A stretch of DNA of 64,000 bases from Achromobacter xylosoxidans (GCF_014490035.1 NZ_CP061008.1:3720001-3784000), one strand, 5' to 3'. Positions 36,617 through 45,833 are shown, counted from the first letter of the stretch. Translations and numbers: made by a program. The notes: a model not told the origin generated them from the letters alone.

Positions 36617-37774
36617 ATGACGTGGTTCAAATCACTCACCCTAGCCGGACGCGAATTGCTGCCCATCGTCCAGGGCGGCATGGGCGTCGGCGTATCCGCC
36701 CATCGCCTGGCCGGCGCGGTCGCCAGCCAGAACGCCATGGGCACCATCGCCAGTGTGGATTTGCGCCACCACCACCCCGATCTGCTGGAGAAAACCGAGC
36801 GTTGCCATGACCGCGACATCATCGACAGTGCCAACCAGGAAGCGCTCGACCGCGAGGTGCGCGCCGCGCTGGACACCGCTCAGGGCCGCGGCCTGGTGGC
36901 GGTGAACGTCATGAAGGCGGTGCGCGACCACCCCGCCCTGGTGCGCCAGGCCTGCGAAAGCGGCGCCCACGCCATCGTGATGGGCGCCGGCCTGCCGCTG
37001 GACCTGCCCGAGATGACGGCCGACTACCCCAAGGTAGCGCTGGTGCCCATCCTGTCCGAGGCGCGCGGCGTGGCCGTGGTGCTGAAGAAATGGATGAAAA
37101 AGGGCCGCATGGCCGACGCCGTGGTGATCGAACACCCTGGGTACGCCGGCGGCCATCTGGGCGCGGCCCGGCTGGATGACGTGCACAGCGAGCGCTTCGA
37201 CTTCCAGCATGTGCTGGCCGATTGCCACAAGCTGTTCCAGGAACTGGCGCTGGGTTCCGACGCCCCCCGCTTGATCGTGGCGGGCGGCGTGGGCAGCCAT
37301 GAGCAAGTGCGCCATTGGCTGGCCAACGGCGCGGACGGCGTGCAGGTCGGCACGGCGTTTGCCGTCACCAGCGAAGGCGACGCGCACGAGAACTTCAAGC
37401 GCGTGCTGATCGACGCCGATCCGGACAAGCTGGCCGAATTCACCAGCGTCGCGGGCCTGCCCGCCCGCGCCGTGGAAACGCCCTGGCTGACGCGCTACCT
37501 GCGCCAGGAAAAGACGCTGCAGGCCAACACCCGCTGCGATGCGCGCCGCTGCAGCCAGCGCATGGACTGCCTGACGCAATGCGGATTGCGCGACGGCCTG
37601 GCGCGCTTCGGGCAATTCTGCATCGACCTGAAGCTGGCGGCCGCGATGCGCGGCGAAGTCAGCCGCGGCCTGTTCTTCCGCGGCGCGTCCAAGCTGCCCT
37701 TCGGCAACGCCGTGCGTTCAGTGCGTGAATTGATGGACTATCTGCTGCACGGCGAGATGCCCGCCGCGGCCTGA
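36617..37774 (+). CDS. nitronate monooxygenase family FMN oxidoreductase
   Basis: A 385-residue TIM-barrel flavoprotein of the 2-nitropropane dioxygenase/nitronate monooxygenase family. Typical segments are PIVQGGMGVGVSAHRLAGAV at the N-terminus, HPGYAGGHLGAARL and the phosphate-binding VAGGVGSHEQVRHWLANGAD with GVQVGTAF. The C-terminus has a cysteine cluster (CDARRCSQRMDCLTQC) unusual for the best-studied members. An FNR-like sequence TTGAT-TCTG-CGCAA at 36545-36558 lies in its promoter, with only three of five bases right in the second half. Substrate uncertain. Confidence 0.85.
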   Translation: MTWFKSLTLAGRELLPIVQGGMGVGVSAHRLAGAVASQNAMGTIASVDLRHHHPDLLEKTERCHDRDIIDSANQEALDREVRAALDTAQGRGLVAVNVMKAVRDHPALVRQACESGAHAIVMGAGLPLDLPEMTADYPKVALVPILSEARGVAVVLKKWMKKGRMADAVVIEHPGYAGGHLGAARLDDVHSERFDFQHVLADCHKLFQELALGSDAPRLIVAGGVGSHEQVRHWLANGADGVQVGTAFAVTSEGDAHENFKRVLIDADPDKLAEFTSVAGLPARAVETPWLTRYLRQEKTLQANTRCDARRCSQRMDCLTQCGLRDGLARFGQFCIDLKLAAAMRGEVSRGLFFRGASKLPFGNAVRSVRELMDYLLHGEMPAAA

Positions 37775-37807
37775 GTCGCGCAAGACCGTCTTGGGCGGGA
37801 TTTCCAA

Positions 37808-37851
37808 AAATAATTGAACGACGTACAATATTATTCGTCGTTCAATTATTT
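37808..37851. promoter_or_regulatory. 16-bp perfect inverted repeat, operator of the TetR gene
   Basis: Sixteen-base arms starting AAATAATTGAACGACG are perfectly mirrored at 37836-37851 around a 12-bp centre. The centre starts TACAAT (37824-37829), a good -10, with TTTCCA 17 bp upstream as a weak -35, so the operator covers the promoter. The TetR start is seven bases after the repeat, indicating autorepression. Confidence 0.75.
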
Positions 37852-37857
37852 CGCACC

Positions 37858-38508
37858 ATGGATTCCTCTGCCCTCCCTTCATCCGAATCCGCCGCGCCCG
37901 AAGCCGGGCGTCGCGAACGCAAGCGCCTGCAGACCCTGGACCACCTGGCGCAAACCGCCTGGCGCCTGTTCGAGACCCTGGGCTATGACGCGGTCACCAT
38001 GGAACAGATCGCCGCGCAGGCGGACGTATCCAAGGGCACGCTGTACAACCATTTCCCCGTCAAGGAAGCCCTGCTCGCGCACCGCTTCCATGGCGAGCTG
38101 GCGGCCAGCGTCCGTGGCCTCCAGCCCGCGCTGCGCGCCCTGCCCACCCTCGCGCAGCGCCTGACGCGGCTACTGCATGCGTCGGCCCATTGGTCCGAAT
38201 CGCATCGCGCCTATCTGGGGCCGTACCTGCGCTACCGGCTGTCCACGCTGCAGCCCGGCGCGCACGACGACGGCCGCTACCCGCGCAGCGGCATGCAGGC
38301 GCTGTACACCGCGCTGATCGAAGAAGCGCAGGCCGCCGGCCAGGCGCGTACCGATCTTGCCGCCGGGCAACTGGCCCATCAGCTGCAATTCCTGTATCTG
38401 GGCGCGATGCTGCGCTGGTTGGATCAACCTCGCAGCAGCCTGAAGGCAGAATTCGATGCCGCCATCAGTCTGTTCGTGCGCGGCGTACACCCCGAGGCCG
38501 GAGCATGA
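37858..38508 (+). CDS. TetR family transcriptional regulator of the phosphotransferase-like gene
   Basis: A 216-residue TetR protein with the helix-turn-helix DAVTMEQIAAQADVSKGTLY then NHFPVKEALL. It overlaps the dikinase-like gene by four bases (ATGA), so both are made from one transcript starting at the palindromic operator just upstream. It should repress the pair until a small molecule binds, fitting a resistance or detoxification cassette. Confidence 0.88.
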   Translation: MDSSALPSSESAAPEAGRRERKRLQTLDHLAQTAWRLFETLGYDAVTMEQIAAQADVSKGTLYNHFPVKEALLAHRFHGELAASVRGLQPALRALPTLAQRLTRLLHASAHWSESHRAYLGPYLRYRLSTLQPGAHDDGRYPRSGMQALYTALIEEAQAAGQARTDLAAGQLAHQLQFLYLGAMLRWLDQPRSSLKAEFDAAISLFVRGVHPEAGA

Positions 38509-41078
38509 CTGCCGCCGCGCTGGACTGGGCTGCCGCCGCCCTGGCCGGCCCGCACGCCGTCGGCGGCAAGGGCTGGCAGCTGGGCCGCATGGCGCAACTG
38601 GGTGTGCCGGTGCCCGACGGCTTCGTGCTGCCGGCCGCGCTGAGCCTCGACCACGAACCGGGCCAGGCGCTGCCGCCCGCCGTCGCCCAGGCGCTGCGCG
38701 ATGAACTGGCCGCGCGCGGCTGGCTCGAGCGGCCGCTGGCCTTGCGCTCGTCTGCACCACAGGAAGATTCCGCGGGCGCCTCATTCGCGGGGATCCATCT
38801 TTCCTGCCTGAACGTGCGCGGTGCGGATGCGGCGAGCGACGCGGTCCGGCAGGTTTGGGATTCGCAATGGACGCCGCAGGCGCGCGCCTACCGGCAGAAG
38901 CTGGGGCTGGACCCTGCCGGCATGGCCGTGGTCGTCATGCCGCTGATCGACGCGGTCGCCTCGGGCATCGCCTTCACCATCGATCCCGTGTCGGGGCGGC
39001 ACGATGAGATGGTCATCCACGCCAACTGGGGCTTGGGCGAGTCGCTGGTCGACGGCGCGGCGCAAGGCGACGAATACCGCCTGCGCGAAGACTATCTGCG
39101 CCAGGCTTGGCCGCTGGACGACCGGCGCATCGGCGCCAAACGCCACGCCAGCCAGGCCGCGGAAGGCTCCGGCACCTTGCTTGCTTCCACGCCCGCCGCG
39201 CTCGCGGCCCAGGCCGTGCTGAGCGACGCGCAGGCCGTAGCCCTGGGCGACATCGTGCGCGACGCGGCGCGCGCGCTGGACTATGCCGGCGGCGGCTACG
39301 ACATCGAATGGGTCTGGGACGGGCGGCGCTTCTGGATCGTGCAGGCCCGCCCCGTCACCGTGGCGGCGCGCCACACCTATCCGGCGCTGCGCGCACAGCC
39401 CGCCTATTGGTCGCGCGGCAACACCCGCGAAGTGCTGCCGCTGGCCATGTCGGCGCTGGAATGGGATACGGGGCGCGTCATGGCGCAACGCATGCTGATC
39501 ACGGGCTTTGAATTGAGCGGCTATACCCCCCTGCCGGGCTTGCGGCTGGCGGCGCTGTTCCAGGGCCGGGTCTATCTGGACGCCTCGCTTATCCAGTGGG
39601 TGGGTTATGACGCGCTGGGCGTGCAGCCTAAAGCCATGAACGCCCTCTTGGGCGGCCCCCAGCCCGAGATCGAGGTAGCGCCTCTGACGCTGGGCCAACG
39701 CTTGCGGCATGGCGCGCGCATCCTGCGCTACCTGCGCCGCGCAGCGCCCTTGCGCAAGCAGGCGGAACTGGACCTGCCGCGCCTGTTCGCCCGCGCCCAA
39801 GCCTGGCTGGACGAGCCCGCGCCCGCATCCAACGCCGCGTTGGGCGCCCGCTTGTGGGACCAGTTCCTCACCGTGCTGGCGGCGGACCAACTGTTCTTCC
39901 TGCAAGGATCGGGCGGCGGCGCGCTGCACAAGCTGCTGGAACTGGTGGAAAAGGCCTGCCCGGGCGAAGGCCATGCGCTCACGGCCGCGTTGATGGCTGG
40001 CGGCGAACCCAGCGTGACCGCCGCGCAAAGCTACGCCCTGATGGCGCTGGCCAAGCTGGCCGCTGACGACGCACGGGTGATGGACTGGCTGCGCGATCCC
40101 CGGCGCGACAGCGCCGGCTGGCAGAACGCCTTGCCGGATGGGGCTCCCTTCAAGCCGGCCTTCGCGGATTTCCTGCGCCAATATGGCCACCGCGCCGTTT
40201 ATGAAACCTATCTGCGCAACCCGCGCTGGCGCGAAGATCCCGCCTATCTGCTGGACAGCGTGCTGCAGCTGACCGACGCCGACGCTGCCGCGCTGCGCGC
40301 CCGGCAGGACAGCGCGGCAAGCCAGGCCCGGCAGCGCCTGCGCGCGGCATTGCCTTTCTGGCAGCGGCCGCTGATCGCCCGGCTGCTGGCCGCGGCACGC
40401 ATCGAGGGCAGGCAACGCGAGGCCGCGCGCAGCGTCCTGGTAGCCTATCTTGCGGCCGCTCGCAGGAACGCGCTGGCGCTGGGCCGGCGCTACGTCCGTC
40501 CCGACGGCCTGGCCGCCGCGGACGACATCTTCCATCTGACCGCCGCCGAACTCGTCGCCTTGGCCGAAGCCAGGCTCGCGCCCGCCGCGGCAGGCCGCCG
40601 CGCCGCCCTGCGCCGGACTCAGCTGGAATCCTGGGCGGCTACGCCGGATCAGGACGTCATCGCTGAATACGCCAAGGGCGCTTCCACAACGCTATCGCCC
40701 CTTGCGTCTGACAATACCGGCGCCACCGGTACCTGGCGCGGCACGCCCGCAGCCGGAGGCCGCGCGCAGGCAAGCGCGTTCGTGGCCCGCACGCCATCCG
40801 AGGGCCTGGCCATGCCCGCAGGCGGCGTCCTGGTGGCGGCGTCCACCGACCCGGCCTGGACGCCGCTGTTCCTGCGGGCGGGCGCCCTGGTCATGGAGGC
40901 AGGCGGCTACCTGTCGCATGGCGCCATCGTGGCGCGCGAGTTCGGCATACCGGCAATCGTCAATGTGCAGGGCATCATGCGGCACGTCGCCACCGGCGAC
41001 ATGCTGGACGTGGACGCGTCGCGCGGCACGGTGCGGCGGCTGGCATCCGCTTCCAGCCCGGGTCCATCCGGCCCGTAG
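38505..41078 (+). CDS. PEP-synthase-like dikinase resembling rifampin phosphotransferase
   Basis: An 857-residue protein in three parts: an N-terminal PPDK-type ATP-grasp domain (HAVGGKGWQLGRMAQLGVPV, LALRSSAPQEDSAGASF, ending WIVQARPVTV at about 287), a helical middle region of some 450 residues, and a C-terminal phosphohistidine domain with GGYLSHGAIVAREFGIPAIV where His805 is the carrier. Length and order match rifampin phosphotransferase, and the C-terminal domain keeps DPAWTPLFL before the His motif as in that family. The middle domain would bind the acceptor. The acceptor is unproven; a general PEP-utilising enzyme is the alternative. Confidence 0.75.
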   Translation: MTAAALDWAAAALAGPHAVGGKGWQLGRMAQLGVPVPDGFVLPAALSLDHEPGQALPPAVAQALRDELAARGWLERPLALRSSAPQEDSAGASFAGIHLSCLNVRGADAASDAVRQVWDSQWTPQARAYRQKLGLDPAGMAVVVMPLIDAVASGIAFTIDPVSGRHDEMVIHANWGLGESLVDGAAQGDEYRLREDYLRQAWPLDDRRIGAKRHASQAAEGSGTLLASTPAALAAQAVLSDAQAVALGDIVRDAARALDYAGGGYDIEWVWDGRRFWIVQARPVTVAARHTYPALRAQPAYWSRGNTREVLPLAMSALEWDTGRVMAQRMLITGFELSGYTPLPGLRLAALFQGRVYLDASLIQWVGYDALGVQPKAMNALLGGPQPEIEVAPLTLGQRLRHGARILRYLRRAAPLRKQAELDLPRLFARAQAWLDEPAPASNAALGARLWDQFLTVLAADQLFFLQGSGGGALHKLLELVEKACPGEGHALTAALMAGGEPSVTAAQSYALMALAKLAADDARVMDWLRDPRRDSAGWQNALPDGAPFKPAFADFLRQYGHRAVYETYLRNPRWREDPAYLLDSVLQLTDADAAALRARQDSAASQARQRLRAALPFWQRPLIARLLAAARIEGRQREAARSVLVAYLAAARRNALALGRRYVRPDGLAAADDIFHLTAAELVALAEARLAPAAAGRRAALRRTQLESWAATPDQDVIAEYAKGASTTLSPLASDNTGATGTWRGTPAAGGRAQASAFVARTPSEGLAMPAGGVLVAASTDPAWTPLFLRAGALVMEAGGYLSHGAIVAREFGIPAIVNVQGIMRHVATGDMLDVDASRGTVRRLASASSPGPSGP

Positions 41079-41085
41079 AAGCCTG

Positions 41086-42558
41086 CTAGCGCGCCGCGGC
41101 CAGATCGAACTGGAACACCGCGCCCGCTCCGGCGCGGTCCACCAGCCGGATCTCGCTGTGATGCAACTGCAGGATGCGCTGCACGATCACCAGCCCCAGG
41201 CCGCCGCCGTCGCCAGGGCCGCGATTCAAGGCGCTGGCCCGCGTGAAAAGTCCCGCGCGCAGCGCCTGCGGTATGCCCTCGCCTGTATCGCTGACTTGCA
41301 CCTGCACCAGGTCATGCGCGCTGCCCAGCCGCAGTTCGATGAGGCCGCCGGGCGGGCTGTGGCGGATGGCGTTGTCCAGCAGGTTGGTCAGCACGCGTTC
41401 GATCAGCCCCAGGTCCGCGCGCACCGGCGGCAACTCGCGCGGGATATCGGTGGTCAGGCGCTGCTGCCGCGCCTCGGCCGCCAGCTCGAACTTCTGGATC
41501 ACGTCCTGCACCAGTTCCGGCAGCGAAAAGGTCTCGGGCTCCAGCCGCACCAGCCCGGACTCCAGCCGCGCCAATTCGAAGAGTTCCTGCGCCAGGCGGC
41601 CGACCTTGCGGCTCTGGGCCAGCGCAATGTCCAGGTAGCGGCGACGCTCGTCCGCGTCCAGCGTCTGGTCCTTCAGCCTCAGGGTTTCCAGATAGCCGTG
41701 CAGCGAGGTCAGCGGCGTGCGCAGATCGTGCGAGATATTGGCGACCAGGTCGCGCCGCTGCTGGTCTTGCCGCGTCAGTTCGCGCCACTGGTCGGATATG
41801 CGCTTGCCCATCTGCACGAAGCTGCGCCGCAACACCGCGATCTCGTCGCCATTGCGCGCCGCTGCGTCGCCCGGACGCTCCAGCGCGGCCAGGGCCTGCC
41901 CGTCGTCGCCGTCGAAGGCGCGCACCGCGCGCGTCAGGCCGCGCAGCGGGCGCGTGATCAAGGCAAACGCCGCCAGGCCCGCCACCAGGCCCAGCAGCGC
42001 GACCAGCGCGATCGACCACAAGGTCGTGCGCAGCACCGAGCTGCGCGACACGGCCATCGCCAGGGCGTCGTGCGCCTGGCCCTGCAAGACCACGTAGACG
42101 TAGCCCTTTTCCTGCCCGCCCACGCGCACTGGCGCGGCGCTGAAGACTTTCTGCGCGTCCAGGCTGCGCGGGTCGTCGCCGGTGATGGGCAGCATGTCGC
42201 CGGCCAACAGGCGCTTGACCGGTCCCAGGTCGACATGGTCGCGCTTGATCTGGCCGGCGGGCGCGGCATCGCCCACGATGCGGCCGTCATTGGACAGCAG
42301 GTAAACCTCGACCGCCGGATTCACCGCCATCAGCATGTCGAACAGCGAGCGCACCGCGGCGGGCTTCCAGCCGTTGGTGTCCATCAATTCGTTGGCGCCG
42401 GCGATGTGCTGCGCCAGTCCGCTGGACAGGCGTTGGACCACCTCCTGCTCATAGCGGGAATTGGCCGCGATCTGCAGCCAGGCCGAGGCGCCGCAGCTGG
42501 CAAGCAACAACAGCGCGAACACGGCGGACAGCCGTTGGGTAAGCGTGAACCGCTTCAT
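41086..42558 (-). CDS. membrane sensor histidine kinase
   Basis: The 490-residue kinase has an N-terminal span (LSAVFALLLLASCGASAW), a periplasmic sensor of about 130 residues, a second span (LWSIALVALLGLVAGLAAF), HAMP, the phosphorylated histidine in NISHDLRTPLTSLHGYL, the N box LLDNAIRHSPPGG and the G box GDGGGLGLVI. It overlaps its response regulator by four bases. The pair is divergent from the periplasmic methionine-repair operon, which is the likely target, so it may sense oxidants such as hypochlorite. Confidence 0.9.
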   Translation of the reverse strand: MKRFTLTQRLSAVFALLLLASCGASAWLQIAANSRYEQEVVQRLSSGLAQHIAGANELMDTNGWKPAAVRSLFDMLMAVNPAVEVYLLSNDGRIVGDAAPAGQIKRDHVDLGPVKRLLAGDMLPITGDDPRSLDAQKVFSAAPVRVGGQEKGYVYVVLQGQAHDALAMAVSRSSVLRTTLWSIALVALLGLVAGLAAFALITRPLRGLTRAVRAFDGDDGQALAALERPGDAAARNGDEIAVLRRSFVQMGKRISDQWRELTRQDQQRRDLVANISHDLRTPLTSLHGYLETLRLKDQTLDADERRRYLDIALAQSRKVGRLAQELFELARLESGLVRLEPETFSLPELVQDVIQKFELAAEARQQRLTTDIPRELPPVRADLGLIERVLTNLLDNAIRHSPPGGLIELRLGSAHDLVQVQVSDTGEGIPQALRAGLFTRASALNRGPGDGGGLGLVIVQRILQLHHSEIRLVDRAGAGAVFQFDLAAAR

Positions 42559-43283
42559 GATGCGCCTCCCGCGCCGGCCGGCCCCGCGGCGAATTTATAG
42601 CCCTTGCCCCACACCGTCAGAATGCGCTGCGGATCCGACGGGTCCGCCTCGATCTTCACCCGCAGCCGGTTGATGTGGGTGTTGACCGTGTGTTCATAGC
42701 CTTCGTGCTGGTAGCCCCATACCTGGTTCAGCAGATCCATGCGCGAAAAAACCTTGTCCGGGTGCCGCGCGAAGAAATGCAGCAGGTCGAACTCGCGCGG
42801 CGTCAGGTCCAGCCGGCGGCCGTCGACCTCGGCCGTGCGCGCCACCGGGTCGATGGCCACGCCGTGCAGGGCCAGGCTGCCGGCGTCGATGCGCGCGTTG
42901 CGCTCCAGGGCTTCGCTGCGGCGCAGGAGCGCCCGCACCCGCGCCACCAGTTCCAGCATCGAGAACGGCTTGGCCAGGTAGTCGTCCGCGCCCAGCTCCA
43001 GGCCCAGGATGCGGTGCACCTCGCTGGAGCGCGCGCTGGTGATGATGATGGGCGTGTAGCGCGCCATGGCGCGGGCGCGCTTGCAGATTTCCAGGCCGTC
43101 GATGCCGGGCAGCATCAGGTCCAGCACCAGGGCGTCCCAGCCGCCTTCCTCCAGCCTGCGCATGCCTTCGTTGCCGTCGGCGGCATGCTCGACCGCGTAG
43201 CCTTCGTCCCGCAGATGCAGGCGCAGCAGTTCGGCGATGTGGGCGTCGTCTTCGACGATGAGTACGCGTCGGGGCGTGTCCAT
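42555..43283 (-). CDS. OmpR family response regulator
   Basis: A 242-residue regulator with a receiver domain (RVLIVEDDAHIAELL, phosphoacceptor in LDLMLPG, conserved lysine in DDYLAKPF) and a winged-helix OmpR DNA-binding domain (LTPREFDLLHFFARHPDKVF, VNTHINRLRVKIE). The frame allows a TTG start at 43298, but ATG 43283 begins at the usual place. It is the first gene of the two-gene regulatory operon and faces the cytochrome b gene across about 150 bp. Confidence 0.92.
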   Translation of the reverse strand: MDTPRRVLIVEDDAHIAELLRLHLRDEGYAVEHAADGNEGMRRLEEGGWDALVLDLMLPGIDGLEICKRARAMARYTPIIITSARSSEVHRILGLELGADDYLAKPFSMLELVARVRALLRRSEALERNARIDAGSLALHGVAIDPVARTAEVDGRRLDLTPREFDLLHFFARHPDKVFSRMDLLNQVWGYQHEGYEHTVNTHINRLRVKIEADPSDPQRILTVWGKGYKFAAGPAGAGGAS

Positions 43284-43430
43284 GGGCGGGAAACTCAAAA
43301 AGGGTTATGCGCCTATTGTCGCCAATCCGCGCCGCCGAGTTATCACAATTAATTTAAGTTTGCGTGAGGACTTCGGTATCGGCCACGGGGAAGAATGGCT
43401 CCAACGACAACCAGCCCCCCGGAGCCCGCC

Positions 43431-44063
43431 ATGCTGGCCACCCCCGCAAGCCACGACGCGCCGCCCGTCCCGCCCGCCAATGCCCCCGTCCATCCCGGCT
43501 GGCTGCGCGCCATGCACTGGCTCAACGCCCTGGCCGTGGTGGTCATGGCAATGAGCGGCTGGCGCATCTACAACGCCTCGCCCTTGTTCGACTTCGTCTT
43601 CCCCCGGGAGATCACGCTGGGCGGCTGGCTCGGCGGCGCCCTGCAATGGCACTTCGCCGGCATGTGGCTGCTGTTCTTCAACGGCATCCTGTACCTGGCC
43701 ATGAATCTGGCCACCGGCCGCCTCTGGCGCAAGTTCTTCCCCTTGAGCATCCGCGGCATTGCCGCAGACCTGGGCGCGGCGCTGCGCGGCAAGCTCGCCC
43801 ACGCCGATCCGCGCCGCTACAACCAGGTGCAGCGGCTGGCCTACCTGTTCGTGATGGCCGACATCGCCGTGCTGGTGCTGTCCGGGCTGGTGCTGTGGAA
43901 GTCGGTGCAGTTCGAACTGCTGCGCGAGCTGCTGGGCGGATACGAGACCGCGCGCCGCGTGCACTTCATTGCCATGGCCTTGCTGACGGCTTTCGTGGCG
44001 ATCCATCTGGTGATGGTGGCACTGGTGCCGCGCAGCCTGATCGCCATGATCCGCGGCAAATAA
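43431..44063 (+). CDS. cytochrome b membrane subunit (YedZ1-like electron donor)
   Basis: The 210-residue protein is a cytochrome b/b561-type membrane protein with four spans. Haem histidines are expected in LRAMHWLNALAVVVMAMSG, in the second span (LQWHFAGMWLLFFNGILY) and near the end (RRVHFIAMALLTAFVAIHL). GGAG six bases before ATG 43431 favours it over an in-frame ATG at 43395. It is followed after 10 bp by a YedY-type molybdoenzyme and should pass quinol electrons to it. Confidence 0.85.
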   Translation: MLATPASHDAPPVPPANAPVHPGWLRAMHWLNALAVVVMAMSGWRIYNASPLFDFVFPREITLGGWLGGALQWHFAGMWLLFFNGILYLAMNLATGRLWRKFFPLSIRGIAADLGAALRGKLAHADPRRYNQVQRLAYLFVMADIAVLVLSGLVLWKSVQFELLRELLGGYETARRVHFIAMALLTAFVAIHLVMVALVPRSLIAMIRGK

Positions 44064-44073
44064 GGAGCCCTCC

Positions 44074-44865
44074 GTGAACAAGCACAAGCGCCCCTCCCTC
44101 CCCGGCCTGGACGGCCCGGCCATTCTCAAGGAAGCCGGAAGGATCCTGCAAAAACGGGTCGAACAGCCCTCGCGCCGCGCCTTCCTGCGCAACAGCCTGA
44201 CCCTGGGCGGGCTGGCCATGCTGTCGGGATGCTCGCTGTCGGACGATGACAGCGTGGAACAAGCGCTGACCGCAGTTTCTCGCTTCAACGACCGGGTGCA
44301 GGGCTGGCTCTTCGACCCCAACAAGCTGGCGCCGACCTATCCCGAATCGATGATCACGCGGCCCTTCCCCTTCAATGCCTACTACGGCATTGACGAGGTC
44401 CGCCACGTGGACGAGGAATCGTTCCGCCTGGAAGTCAGCGGACTGGTCGCCGACACGCGCCGCTGGCGGCTGGAGGAACTGCGCGCCATGGCGCAGATCG
44501 ACCAGGTGACGCGGCACATCTGCGTCGAAGGCTGGAGCGCCATCGGCAAATGGGGCGGCGTGCCGTTCTCCGCCTTCCTCAAGCGCGTGGGCGCGGACCT
44601 GAGCGCCAAGTACGTGGGCTTCAAATGCGCCGACGACTACTACACCAGCATCGACATGCCCACCGCACTGCACCCCCAGACCATCCTGGCGCTGACCTAT
44701 GACGGCCAGACGCTGCCACCAGAGTACGGCTTCCCCATGAAGCTGCGCATGCCTACCAAGCTTGGCTACAAGAACCCCAAGCACATACAGGCAATTTTCG
44801 TCACCAACACCTACCCGGGCGGTTACTGGGAGGACCAGGGCTACAACTGGTTCGGCGGCAGCTAG
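44074..44865 (+). CDS. YedY/MsrP-like periplasmic molybdoenzyme
   Basis: A 263-residue sulfite-oxidase-fold protein with a Tat signal (SRRAFLRNSLTLGGLAMLSG) and the molybdenum-ligating cysteine in RHICVEGWSAIGKWGG. A lipobox-like LSGC follows the Tat motif, so it may be anchored as a lipoprotein. Related YedY/MsrP enzymes reduce methionine sulfoxide in periplasmic proteins with electrons from a membrane haem protein, here the gene before. Its place before the Met-rich repeat protein and two exported Msr enzymes supports a repair role. Confidence 0.87.
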   Translation: MNKHKRPSLPGLDGPAILKEAGRILQKRVEQPSRRAFLRNSLTLGGLAMLSGCSLSDDDSVEQALTAVSRFNDRVQGWLFDPNKLAPTYPESMITRPFPFNAYYGIDEVRHVDEESFRLEVSGLVADTRRWRLEELRAMAQIDQVTRHICVEGWSAIGKWGGVPFSAFLKRVGADLSAKYVGFKCADDYYTSIDMPTALHPQTILALTYDGQTLPPEYGFPMKLRMPTKLGYKNPKHIQAIFVTNTYPGGYWEDQGYNWFGGS

Positions 44866-44907
44866 GTGGAATCTTTCACGCTTTCACTCTCCATAAAGGA
44901 ACGCATC

Positions 44908-45267
44908 ATGAAGAAAATCGCTACCACCGCCGCGCTGTCCCTGTGCCTGGCTTTCGGCGCCGCGGCAGTCCACGCCGCCGACAACATGAGCAAGGACGCC
45001 ATGGGCGGCGGCTCGATGTCCAAGGATGGCATGTCGAAGGATGGGATGTCGAAGAGCGGCATGTCCAAGGACGGCATGTCGAAAGATGGGATGTCGAAGG
45101 ACTCCATGTCGAAAGACAGCATGTCGAAGGATGGCATGTCGAAGGACAGCATGTCGAAGGACAGCATGTCGAAGGACGGCATGTCGAAGGACGGAATGTC
45201 CAAAGGCGGAATGTCCAAAGGCGGAATGTCCAAGGACAGCATGTCCAAAGACGGCATGAAGCAGTGA
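44908..45267 (+). CDS. pentapeptide MXKDX repeat protein, MrpX-like periplasmic methionine-rich scavenger
   Basis: A 119-residue protein with a signal peptide ([20 protein letters not shown] then VHA) and a mature part of about 96 residues made of 18 pentapeptides, mostly MSKDG or MSKDS, ending MKQ. One residue in five of the mature part is methionine. AAAGGA before ATG 44908 sets the start. The sequence will be disordered and highly oxidisable. In Azospira suillum the similar MrpX is reported to soak up hypochlorite in the periplasm and be reduced again by a YedY-type enzyme; the same gene set is present here. Confidence 0.88.
   Translation: MKKIATTAALSLCLAFGAAAVHAADNMSKDAMGGGSMSKDGMSKDGMSKSGMSKDGMSKDGMSKDSMSKDSMSKDGMSKDSMSKDSMSKDGMSKDGMSKGGMSKGGMSKDSMSKDGMKQ
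44986..45255 (+). repeat. 15-bp tandem coding repeat, 18 units
   Basis: Eighteen in-frame 15-bp units encode M-x-K-D-x pentapeptides, with typical unit ATGTCGAAGGACGGC. Units differ mainly at the last two codons and in synonymous third bases. Such an array can expand or contract by slippage. The opposite strand is also open through the array, a mere consequence of the repeat. Confidence 0.95.
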
Positions 45268-45301
45268 CTCCCAACCCACCAGCCCTGTTCCGGAGCATGT
45301 C

Positions 45302-45802
45302 ATGAGACTAGACCGCAGGCATTTCCTGGGCCTGGGCAGCGCGGCGGCCATCGCCGCCGGCCTGGCCCCGGTCCTTGCGGCGCGCGGCGGCCCGGCCGCC
45401 GCCGCCCAGGCCTTCCCCTACACGCTGAGCGACGCGCAATGGCGCGAACGGCTCACGCGCGAACAATATGAGGTACTGCGCCGCGAAGGCACCGAGCGTC
45501 CCTACTCCAGCCCGCTGGACAAGGAGCATCGCAAGGGCGCCTACGCCTGCGCCGGCTGCGCCCATCCGCTGTTCTCGTCGTCCACCAAGTTCGACAGCGG
45601 CACCGGCTGGCCCAGCTTCTGGCAGCCGCTGGACGGCGCCGTCGGCGAGACCAAGGATCGCAGCTTCGGCATGACGCGCATCGCCGTGCATTGCGCCAAC
45701 TGCGGTGGCCATCTGGGCCATGTCTTCGACGACGGCCCCCGCCCGACCGGACTACGCTATTGCATGAATGGCGTGGCCCTCGCATTCACCCCGCAGGCCT
45801 GA
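45302..45802 (+). CDS. msrB: peptide-methionine (R)-S-oxide reductase, exported
   Basis: The 166-residue MsrB has a Tat-type leader ([20 protein letters not shown]), so it acts in the periplasm, unlike typical cytosolic MsrB. Zinc cysteines are in CAGCAHPLF and [10 protein letters not shown], the substrate segment is [10 protein letters not shown], and the catalytic cysteine is in [10 protein letters not shown]. It reduces the R form of methionine sulfoxide. It lies 34 bp after the Met-rich repeat gene. Confidence 0.93.
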   Translation: MRLDRRHFLGLGSAAAIAAGLAPVLAARGGPAAAAQAFPYTLSDAQWRERLTREQYEVLRREGTERPYSSPLDKEHRKGAYACAGCAHPLFSSSTKFDSGTGWPSFWQPLDGAVGETKDRSFGMTRIAVHCANCGGHLGHVFDDGPRPTGLRYCMNGVALAFTPQA

Positions 45803-45833
45803 ACTCGGGCCGCCCCATCCATCAGGAGAGACC

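Noticed and set aside
38190..38504. Upstream extension of the phosphotransferase-like protein
   Set aside because: The added 105 residues are the TetR gene read in another frame; the ATGA overlap at 38505 is the natural start.
44986..45255. Possible CRISPR array
   Set aside because: Units are contiguous 15-bp coding repeats without spacers and keep frame throughout.
44862..45257. Minus-strand frame encoding a repeated DMPSFDM-type peptide
   Set aside because: It is the reverse reading of the MXKDX repeat array. The plus strand has the signal peptide, ribosome site and fitting neighbours.
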